Assembly: GCF_030814815.1 (NCBI RefSeq)
Contig: NZ_JAUSVR010000004.1
Coordinates: 186,001-250,000 of the forward strand
Direction: 5' to 3'
Length of the DNA stretch: 64,000 nt
Source: Ancylobacter amanitiformis
Lineage (GTDB): Bacteria; Pseudomonadota; Alphaproteobacteria; Rhizobiales; Xanthobacteraceae
The notes under the pieces were generated by a model. It was given only the letters and a program-made list of their open reading frames with translations, was not told the origin of the DNA and searched no databases. The translations under genes and the position numbers were made by a program. Every line of letters begins with the position of its first letter. Position 1 is the first letter of the stretch. Positions 55,635-64,000 of this stretch are shown piece by piece.

Positions 55635-56858
55635 TTAGAGCGGCTTGCCTGCCACGAGGCGCGGCAGGTCGCGCGTCGGGCCCACGCCCTGTCGCATCAC
55701 CGCGCGGCGCAGGACGGGCGAGCGGCCGAGCAACCACAAGCCGAGCCCGCGCATGCCGGCGACGGGCAGGAAGCCGGTCAGCAGCGAGCGGTTGAACAGG
55801 TCGACGGCGAAGCTGCGGCTCTCCACATCCGCGCGGCGGCGGCGCTCATAGGCCTCGCTCACACCCGGTCCGCCAATATCCTCGCCCGCCTTCGCCGCGG
55901 CGCCGGCCAGTTCGGCCAGCGTCGCCGCGTCGCGTATGCCGAGATTGAGCCCCTGCGCACCGATCGGCGGGATGATATGCGCCGCCTCGCCGATGAGCGC
56001 GATGCGGCCCCTGGCGAAGCTCTTGGCGGTACGTGCACTGAGGGGAAAGGCGCCGCGTGGCGAATCGAGTCGCATGGCGCCGAGAACCGAGCGCGCCTTG
56101 CGCTCCATCACCCGCGCGAAGCCCGGTTCGTCAAGCGCCATCAGTTCCTTCGCCTCGCGCGGCGACACCACGCAGACGATGCTGGAACGGTTGCCCGGCA
56201 GCGGCACCAGCGTGAACGGGCCGGTTTCGGTGTGGAACTCGGTCGAGACCTCGCCATGGGCGCGCGTATGGGCGAGCGTGGCGGTGACGGCCACCTGCGG
56301 GTAATCATGCGCGCGCAGCTCGATGCCCGCGGCCTGCCGGCAGGGTGAATTGCGCCCGTCCGCGGCAGCCACCAGCGCCACCGCCACCTCGCGCCCGTCA
56401 TCGAGTTCGAGCCGCACGGCATCGCCCGCATCGGTGATGCGCAGGAGGCTCGCCTCCAGCCGCGCGATGGCGGGCACGTCGGCCACCGCCGCGTCGAGCG
56501 CGGCGAGCAGCGTTTCATTCTCCAGGTTCCACGCGAAAGCTTCGAGCCCCAGCTCGCCGGCGCGGAAATCCACCTCGGGCGCGCGCAGCAGGCGCTGTGT
56601 TGCATCGATGAGCCGCATCACCCGCAGCGGGGCGGCATCCGGGCGCAGCCGGTCCCACACGCCCAGGGTGCGCAGCGCCATCACCGAGCCGTCCATCAGC
56701 GCGGTCGCTCGCGGGTCCGGCGCGCGGCGCGGCGCCACCAGCATGACATTCAGGCCGGCGGCCGCAAAGGCGAGGGCGGCAACGAGCCCGCTCGCCCCCG
56801 CGCCGATGACGGCAACGCTACCGATGCCGGTATCCCCGGCTGGGTTTGCTGATGTCAT
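55635..56858 (-). CDS. UbiH/UbiF/VisC-type FAD monooxygenase
   Basis: 407 residues. FAD-binding VIGAGASGLVAALAFAAAG at the N-terminus, middle VAAADGRNSPCRQAAGI, and the second FAD motif GRIALIGEAAHIIPPIGAQGLNLGIRDA (usual GD is GE here). This matches ubiquinone-ring hydroxylases. Start at ATG 56858 with GGAG upstream; ATG 56876 is possible. Divergent from the phosphatidylcholine synthase gene. The hydroxylated position cannot be told. Confidence 0.9.
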   Translation of the reverse strand: MTSANPAGDTGIGSVAVIGAGASGLVAALAFAAAGLNVMLVAPRRAPDPRATALMDGSVMALRTLGVWDRLRPDAAPLRVMRLIDATQRLLRAPEVDFRAGELGLEAFAWNLENETLLAALDAAVADVPAIARLEASLLRITDAGDAVRLELDDGREVAVALVAAADGRNSPCRQAAGIELRAHDYPQVAVTATLAHTRAHGEVSTEFHTETGPFTLVPLPGNRSSIVCVVSPREAKELMALDEPGFARVMERKARSVLGAMRLDSPRGAFPLSARTAKSFARGRIALIGEAAHIIPPIGAQGLNLGIRDAATLAELAGAAAKAGEDIGGPGVSEAYERRRRADVESRSFAVDLFNRSLLTGFLPVAGMRGLGLWLLGRSPVLRRAVMRQGVGPTRDLPRLVAGKPL

Positions 56859-57053
56859 TGCGCCGCTCCGTATCATCGTTACGCGCTCCACCTTCGCCCC
56901 GGACCAAAACTGGTTATAAGCATAGGCCGAAGTGTGGGATAAGCAGGGCCGCATGGTCTGGCAATGCGGATCAATGCGGGCACGTGCTATATGCAGGACG
57001 ATGAACCAAGCAATGACGACCGGAGCAAGCGACCGGCCGCGGGAGGAGATGCC

Positions 57054-57797
57054 ATGGCGGTAACGACCAAATCGCTGGTGGACAAGGCGCTGGCCGAGCG
57101 TCCGACCCGTCGGCAGACGGTCGCTTTTGCCGTGCATCTGTTCACCGCCTCGGGCGCGGTGTGCGGGCTGCTGGCGCTGATCGCGGCGGTCGAAGGCAAC
57201 TGGGCGTTGATGTTCGCCTGGCTCGGCGCGGCCCTGTTCGTCGATGGCATCGACGGCAGCATGGCCCGCAAGGCGCGGGTGGGAGAAGTGCTGCCGCGCT
57301 GGTCCGGCGAGACGCTCGATCTCGTCGTCGACTATCTCACCTATGTGCTGGTGCCGGCCTTCGCCGTCGCCATGGGCGGGCTGATGCCGGCCTGGATGGC
57401 GGTGCCCGCCAGCGCGGCGATCCTGCTGACCAGCGCGCTCTATTTCGCCGACACCGAGATGAAGACCGACGACCTGTATTTCCAGGGCTTTCCGGCCGTG
57501 TGGAACCTCGTCGTGTTCTATTTCTTCCTCATTCCGATGAACTCCTGGGTCATCGCCCTCATCATCGCCGGGCTGTCGGTGGCCACCTTCCTGCCGATCA
57601 AGTTCGTGCATCCCTTCCGGGTGGTACGGCTGCGCTTCGTCACCATCGCGCTGCTGGCGCTGTGGGCCGTGCTCGGCGTTACTGCTGTTGTGGAAGGGCT
57701 GAAGCCGCCGGTCTGGGTGACGGTGGGTCTGGGCCTGTGCGCCGTTTATTTCCTGCTGTTCGGCCTCATTCCCTTCCGTCGCAAGGCGTCGACCTGA
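57054..57797 (+). CDS. pcs: phosphatidylcholine synthase
   Basis: Condenses CDP-diacylglycerol with choline to phosphatidylcholine in one step, a hallmark of plant- and host-associated alphaproteobacteria and relatives. 247 residues, about seven helices, with the CDP-alcohol phosphotransferase motif (DGIDGSMARKAR, then GETLDLVVDY) after helix 2. GGGAGGAG lies about 7 bases before the ATG; the open frame upstream lacks conservation. Confidence 0.93.
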   Translation: MAVTTKSLVDKALAERPTRRQTVAFAVHLFTASGAVCGLLALIAAVEGNWALMFAWLGAALFVDGIDGSMARKARVGEVLPRWSGETLDLVVDYLTYVLVPAFAVAMGGLMPAWMAVPASAAILLTSALYFADTEMKTDDLYFQGFPAVWNLVVFYFFLIPMNSWVIALIIAGLSVATFLPIKFVHPFRVVRLRFVTIALLALWAVLGVTAVVEGLKPPVWVTVGLGLCAVYFLLFGLIPFRRKAST

Positions 57798-57858
57798 CAG
57801 CCCGTGCGGCCGGCCGCTCGCCTTATCCCATCCCGACCGGACCATCCGGAGAGTGACG

Positions 57859-58836
57859 ATGCCTGCAGCGATACGTGTTCACCAGATCGGCGGCCCCGAG
57901 GTTCTGAGCTTCGAGGACATCACCGTCGGCGCGCCGGGGCCCGGCGAGGTGAAGCTGCGCCACACCGCCATCGGGCTCAACTTCGTCGACACCTATTTCC
58001 GCAGCGGCCTCTACAAGGCCCCGAACGGGCTGCCCTTCATCCCCGGCAGCGAGGCGGCGGGCGTCGTGCTGGAGGTCGGGGAGGGCGTGAGCGACTTCGT
58101 GCCGGGCGACCGCGTCGCCTATGGCACCGCTTTCGGCGCCTACAGCACCGAGCGCCTCGTCTCCGCCGCGCAGATCCTCAAGCTGCCGAAGACCATTTCC
58201 GACGAGACGGCGGCGGCAATGATGCTCAAGGGCATGACCGCCCGCTACCTGCTGCGCCAGACCCACCCGGTGAAGGCCGGCGATACCATTCTCGTTCACG
58301 CGGCCGCCGGCGGCGTCGGTCTCATCCTCTGCCAGTGGGCGGCGCATCTGGGCGCCACGGTCATCGGCACGGTAGGCTCGGCCGAGAAGGGCGAACTCGC
58401 CCGCGCCAATGGGGCTGCCTATGTGATCAACTACCGCGAGGAGGATTTCGCCGCCCGCGTGAAGGAGATCACCGAGGGCGGCCTGTGCGACGTGGTCTAT
58501 GATGGCGTGGGGCAGGCGACCTATCCCGCCTCGCTCGATTGCCTGCGCCCGCGTGGCCTGTTCGCGAGCTTCGGCAACGCCTCGGGCGCGATCGAGAATT
58601 TCAGCCTGCTCACGCTGTCGCAGAAGGGCTCGCTCTACGCGACGCGGCCGACCCTCGCCACCCATGTGGCGACGCGGCAGGCGCTGCTCGCCAATGCCAA
58701 TGACCTGTTCGAGGCGGTGGGTTCGGGCGTGGTGAAGATCACCATCGAGCAGCGCTACCGGCTAGCCGACGCGGCCGAGGCGCATCGCGACCTGGAAGGG
58801 CGGCGCACCACGGGCTCGACGGTTCTGCTGCCCTGA
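57859..58836 (+). CDS. NADPH:quinone oxidoreductase (zeta-crystallin type)
   Basis: 325 residues of the MDR superfamily without zinc-ligand cysteines: GxGEVKLRHTAIGLNFVDTYFRSGLY, GSEAAGVVLEVGEG, NADPH-binding AAAGGVGLILCQWAAHLGA and YDGVGQATYPASLDCLRPRG. Reduces quinones one electron at a time. ATG chosen; a GTG two codons earlier is in frame. Follows pcs by about 60 bp on the same strand, perhaps only by chance. Confidence 0.94.
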   Translation: MPAAIRVHQIGGPEVLSFEDITVGAPGPGEVKLRHTAIGLNFVDTYFRSGLYKAPNGLPFIPGSEAAGVVLEVGEGVSDFVPGDRVAYGTAFGAYSTERLVSAAQILKLPKTISDETAAAMMLKGMTARYLLRQTHPVKAGDTILVHAAAGGVGLILCQWAAHLGATVIGTVGSAEKGELARANGAAYVINYREEDFAARVKEITEGGLCDVVYDGVGQATYPASLDCLRPRGLFASFGNASGAIENFSLLTLSQKGSLYATRPTLATHVATRQALLANANDLFEAVGSGVVKITIEQRYRLADAAEAHRDLEGRRTTGSTVLLP

Positions 58837-59031
58837 GCCACATGTGGCTTCTGGCGAAAAACGCGTCAGAAATCGGACCGGACGGACCAGACTTTAGGCT
58901 TGCTCCGGCAACGGAGCGTGCCATGCTTTCCGCGTGTCCCTCCGTACCCTGAGACCGCATGAGCAGCGCGCCGCACGCCATTTCAGGCAAGTCGCCCCGA
59001 CTGAGCCCTTCGCCCTGCCGCGCTTTCCGGG

Positions 59032-60616
<1,585 letters not shown>

Positions 60617-60627
<11 letters not shown>

Positions 60628-61693
60628 GCTCGAACGGCAGGAAAACGTCTCCGGCCTCAGGCTGGCACTGGCGCCGCTGCTGGCGCTGGTATTCACCCTC
60701 ATCGTCGGCGCGGTGATGTTTGTGGCACTCGGCCACGACCCGATCCGCGCCTTCGGCATCTATTTCGTCGGGCCGCTGCTCGATACGTACACGCTGCAGG
60801 AACTGGTGGTGAAGGCCGGGCCGCTGCTGATGATCGGCACCGGCCTCGCCTTCTGCTACCGCGCCAATCGCTGGAACATCGGCGCGGAGGGGCAATATGT
60901 GGCCGGCGCCGTGGTCGGCTCCTGGCTGGCGCTCGTCACCCACGGAACCGATGCCGGCCCCTGGGTGCTGCCGGCCATGCTGGTCATGGGCGCGCTGGGC
61001 GGCGCGCTGTGGGGGCTCATCCCGGCCTTCCTGCGCGTGCGCTTCGGCTCCAGCGAAATCCTGACCTCGCTGATGCTGGTCTATGTCGCCCAGCTCGGCC
61101 TCGACTATCTCGTGCGCGGCCCGTGGAAGGACCCGGACGGCTTCAATTTCCCCCAGAGCGTGACGTTCGACGCCAATGCCGTGATGCCGCTGCTGATGGA
61201 CGAGGGGCGCCTGCATGGCGGCATCATTCTCGCGCTCGTCGCCGTTGTCGTGGCGACCTTCGTGCTCGGGCGCACGCTGGTGGGCTATTCCATCGAACTG
61301 GGCGGCTCGGCTCCGCGCGCGGCCGCCTTTGCCGGCTTTGACGAGCGGCGCGTGACCTATGGCGTGTTCGCGGTGTCGGGCGCGCTGGCGGGCCTTGCCG
61401 GCATCATCGAGGTGGCGGGACCGATCGGCAATCTCCAACCATCCATCTCGCCGGGCTACGGCTTCACCGCGATCATCGCCGCCATGCTCGGCCGGCTGCA
61501 CCCGGTCGGCATCGTGGTGGCGAGCCTCGTGCTGGCGCTGACCTATATCGGCGGCGAGGCGGCGCAGATATCCATGCGCCTGCCGTTCGACGTGACCCGC
61601 GTGTTCCAGGGCACGCTGCTGATCGCCATTCTCGCCGCCGATGTGATGGTGCGCTATCGCGTGCGCCGGGTTGAGGGAACGAGCCATGCTTGA
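60617..61693 (+). CDS. ABC importer permease 1 (YufP/BMP type)
   Basis: 358 residues, about ten helices; family signature GPLLMIGTGLAFCYRANRWNIGAEGQYVAGA and the cytoplasmic coupling region AAAFAGFDERRVTYGVFAVSGALAGLAG. Pairs with the downstream permease to form the channel. GGGGAGGGC lies before the start inside the ATPase gene; stop overlaps the next start. Confidence 0.94.
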
Positions 61694-62609
61694 TGCCGCC
61701 ATCCTCGGCGCCGTGCTCGCCAGCATCGTGGCGGCAGCGACGACGCTGCTCCTCGCCTCGCTGGGCGAACTGGTGGCGGAACGCGCCGGCACGCTCAACC
61801 TGGGCGTCGAGGGCATGATGATCGTCGGCGCGGCGGTCGGCTACGCCACGGCCTACGGCACGGGAAGCCTTCTGCTCGGCACGCTCGCCGCCATCCTGGC
61901 CGGCATGGCGATCTCGCTGGTCTTCGCCGGCCTCGCCATCTGGCTCGCCACCAACCAGGTGGCCTCGGGCCTCGCCACCACCATACTCGGCCTCGGCGTC
62001 GCCGGGCTGATCGGCGCGCCCTTCGTCGGCACCCGGCTGGATGGCGCGCCGGCGCTCAAGGTGCCCGGCCTCACCGACCTGCCGGTGATCGGGCAGATGC
62101 TCTTCGGGCAGGATGCGTTCGTCTACGCCTCGCTGGCCCTGCTCGCCGCCGTCACCTACGGCCTCGCCCGCACGCGGATCGGTCTCGTGCTGCGCGCGGT
62201 GGGCGAGAGCCATGCCGCGGCGCATGCGCTGGGCCACCCGGTGCGGCGCATCCGCACGCTGGCCGTGATGTTCGGCGGGGCCTGCGCGGGGCTGGCGGGG
62301 GCGCATCTCTCGCTCGCCTATACCCCGTTCTGGGCCAGCGACATGACCGCCGGGCGCGGCTGGATCGCGCTGGCGCTGGTGGTGTTCTCCGCGTGGAAGC
62401 CGCTCTGGCTGCTCGCCGGCGCTTATCTGTTCGGCGCGGTATCGATCTTGCAGCTGCATGTGCAGGGCTTCGGCCTCGGCATTCCCTCGCAACTGCTCTC
62501 GGCACTGCCCTATCTCGCGACGATCGCGGCGCTGGTCGCGATATCGGCGCTGAAACGCGGGCAGGGGGCTCCGGCCTCGCTTGGCGTGCCCTTCGTGCCC
62601 GATCGCTGA
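61686..62609 (+). CDS. ABC importer permease 2 (YufQ/BMP type)
   Basis: 307 residues, about nine helices, with LGELVAERAGTLNLGVEGMMIVGA and the coupling segment AVGESHAAAHALGHPVRRIRTLAVMFGGACAGLAGA. Overlaps permease 1 by eight bases, so all three transporter genes are translationally linked. The binding protein follows about 100 bp later. Confidence 0.94.
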   Translation: MLDAAILGAVLASIVAAATTLLLASLGELVAERAGTLNLGVEGMMIVGAAVGYATAYGTGSLLLGTLAAILAGMAISLVFAGLAIWLATNQVASGLATTILGLGVAGLIGAPFVGTRLDGAPALKVPGLTDLPVIGQMLFGQDAFVYASLALLAAVTYGLARTRIGLVLRAVGESHAAAHALGHPVRRIRTLAVMFGGACAGLAGAHLSLAYTPFWASDMTAGRGWIALALVVFSAWKPLWLLAGAYLFGAVSILQLHVQGFGLGIPSQLLSALPYLATIAALVAISALKRGQGAPASLGVPFVPDR

Positions 62610-62713
62610 GCGGGCTGCCCGACCGGCCGCGCTGGCGGCCGCCCGGCGCGTGGTGCGGCCGCGCGCTGCCGGTGACAGGATTTCGGCCGCGGAATGATGG
62701 AGCGGAGACGTTC

Positions 62714-63799
62714 ATGCGCAAGATTCTCTCAATGGCGGTCGCCATCGCCGCGGGCCTCGGCCTTGCCGGCGCCGCGGCCACCGGGGCGCTGGCCGCCGAG
62801 AAGCTCAAGGTGGCGTGGGTCTATATCGGCCCGGTCGGCGATTTCGGCTGGACCTACCAGCACGACCAGGGCCGCAAGGCGGTGGAGAAGGAATTCGGCG
62901 ACAAGGTCGAGACGACCTATGTCGAGAACGTGCCGGAGGGCCCGGACGCCGAGCGCGTGATCGAGCAACTCGCCCGCGCCGGCAACAAGCTGATCTTCAC
63001 CACCTCCTTCGGCTATATGGAGCCGACGCTGAAGGTGGCCAAGCGCAACCCGAAAGTGTTCTTCGAGCACGCCACCGGCTACAAGCGCGACAAGAACGTC
63101 TCGACCTACAATTCCAAGTTCCACGAAGGCCGCTACATCCTCGGCCAGATCGCGGCGAAGACGTCGAAGACCGGCACGATCGGCTACATCGCTTCCTTCC
63201 CGATCCCGGAAGTCATCTCCGGCATCAACGCGCTGATGCTCGGCGCGCAGTCGGTCAACCCTGATATCAAGGTGAAGATCGTGTGGGCGAATTCCTGGTT
63301 CGACCCGGCCAAGGAGGCGGACGCCGCCAAGGCGCTGATCGACCAGGGCGCCGACGTGATCTCCCAGCACACCGACAGCCCCGCCGCCATGCAGGCCGCC
63401 GAGCAGCGCGGCGTCAAGGCGTTCGGCCAGGCCTCGGACATGATCAATTTCGGCCCGCATGCGCAGCTGACCTCGATCGTCGACAACTGGGCGCCCTACT
63501 ATATCGAGCGCGTCAAGGAGGTCATGGACGGCACCTGGAAGTCGACCGACACCTGGAGCGGCATGAAGGACGGCGAGGTCGTCATGGCGCCGTATACCAA
63601 CATGCCCGACGACGTGAAGGCGATGGCGCAGGCGACCGAAGCCAAGATCAAGTCCGGCGAGTTGAATCCGTTCAAGGGCCCGATCTACGACCAGACCGGC
63701 AAGCTGGTGGTGAAGGAGGGCGAAGTGCTGCCGGACAAGGGCATCCTCTCCATGAACTGGTACGTGAAGGGCATCGACGACAAGGTGCCCGGCAAGTAG
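62714..63799 (+). CDS. BMP-family ABC substrate-binding protein
   Basis: 361 residues: signal peptide of ~28 residues ending GALAA, then the BMP fold (VAWVYIGPVGDFGWTYQHDQGRKAVEKEFG, FTTSFGYMEPTLKVAKRNPKVFFEHATGYK, GYIASFPIPEVISGINALMLGAQ). BMP proteins bind nucleosides, purines or related ligands; this subgroup with FEHATG/IASFPIPEV is often purine-linked, an inference. It is the last gene of the importer operon. The TAG stop falls inside a 13-bp tandem duplication. Confidence 0.93.
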   Translation: MRKILSMAVAIAAGLGLAGAAATGALAAEKLKVAWVYIGPVGDFGWTYQHDQGRKAVEKEFGDKVETTYVENVPEGPDAERVIEQLARAGNKLIFTTSFGYMEPTLKVAKRNPKVFFEHATGYKRDKNVSTYNSKFHEGRYILGQIAAKTSKTGTIGYIASFPIPEVISGINALMLGAQSVNPDIKVKIVWANSWFDPAKEADAAKALIDQGADVISQHTDSPAAMQAAEQRGVKAFGQASDMINFGPHAQLTSIVDNWAPYYIERVKEVMDGTWKSTDTWSGMKDGEVVMAPYTNMPDDVKAMAQATEAKIKSGELNPFKGPIYDQTGKLVVKEGEVLPDKGILSMNWYVKGIDDKVPGK

Positions 63800-63816
63800 G
63801 GCGGGCAAGTAGGGCG
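63791..63816 (+). repeat. 13-bp duplication across the BMP stop codon
   Basis: GGCAAGTAGGGCG at 63791-63803 is repeated exactly at 63804-63816. The first copy contains the last codons and TAG stop of the binding-protein gene. Confidence 0.95.
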
Positions 63817-63877
63817 GGCAGGTCGGACAGGCAGGCGCGCGGGGCAGGCCGGATCCGTGATGGCCTTGCCCGTAACG

Positions 63878-63915
63878 CCGCCCCGCAGCGCGCCCGATGG
63901 CGCGCGGCGGGGCGG
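63878..63915. terminator. long GC hairpin after BMP operon
   Basis: Arms CCGCCCCGC (63878-63886)/GCGGGGCGG (63907-63915) continue inward with GCGCGC/GCGCGC and a 6-base loop. No U-run, so termination strength is uncertain. No gene is seen from here to the window end. Confidence 0.55.
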
Positions 63916-64000
63916 TCTGGCGGGGCAGTGCCGCCGGGCCATCGTTGCCAAAGCGGCGCTCATGTGCCATTGCGCAGCAAAGGTGGCGCGGGGCGACGGA

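Overview
The window is GC-rich chromosomal DNA of an alphaproteobacterium. The gene content points to the order Hyphomicrobiales (Rhizobiales) and most probably the Xanthobacteraceae (Ancylobacter/Starkeya/Xanthobacter group). Pointers are the glyA-nrdR-ribD-ribE-ribH-nusB-thiL order, the DUF177-plsX-fabH-ihfA-merR cluster, an LdtR-type MarR regulator, phosphatidylcholine synthase, an IalB protein, the cytochrome bc1 chaperone, and a LexA box of the alphaproteobacterial GAAC-N7-GAAC type. The family assignment is inference from content, not from a search.

Layout. 0-2.3 kb: membrane protein, LdtR-like regulator, HDAC/acetylpolyamine-type deacetylase. 2.4-8.2 kb: one-carbon, riboflavin and thiamine genes (glyA, nrdR, ribD, ribE, ribH, nusB, thiL), nearly all head to tail. 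8.3-11.1 kb: amino-acid binding protein, D-amino-acid dehydrogenase-like oxidase and convergent bamE. 11.3-16.0 kb: bc1 chaperone, DUF177, plsX, fabH, ihfA and a MerR regulator. 16.2-23.7 kb: short RlpA, ALDH7, nitroreductase, tRNA-Pro, GlsB-type membrane protein, a degenerate BY-kinase/Wzz protein, DUF2842 and ctaA. 24.4-28.5 kb: an SOS locus in which uvrA and a small membrane-protein ORF diverge from ssb around a LexA box. 28.8-38.1 kb: marC, gyrA, a LOG-type hydrolase, coaD, two cyclophilins, queA, tgt, wrbA. 38.4-40.7 kb: tRNA-Lys followed by a small accessory patch with a phage-type repressor, a doubly interrupted secreted-protein gene and a phage-type protein, bracketed by inverted copies of a short iteron. 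40.8-46.4 kb: secreted proteins, DUF2218, TusA-like, mobB/mobA, DUF454, recG. 46.7-58.8 kb: sdhE, mfd, Tat-exported peptide-binding protein, IalB, hspQ, AEC carrier, UbiH-like hydroxylase, pcs and a quinone oxidoreductase. 59.0-63.8 kb: a complete BMP-type (nucleoside/purine-like) ABC importer operon.

Most of the window is ordinary core genome. The parts worth a second look are: (1) the LexA-controlled small membrane protein beside uvrA; (2) the iteron-bracketed patch behind tRNA-Lys, including a reading frame broken by two stops without any frameshift; (3) a window-wide habit of 11-18 bp head-to-tail duplications in spacers, three of exactly 13 bp in a row near 33.24-33.32 kb; (4) residue changes in recognisable enzymes (Tgt lacking two zinc cysteines, GyrA with Asn-Gln at the quinolone positions 82-83, a BY-kinase without Walker motifs). 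No CRISPR array, transposase, integrase or rRNA operon was seen.
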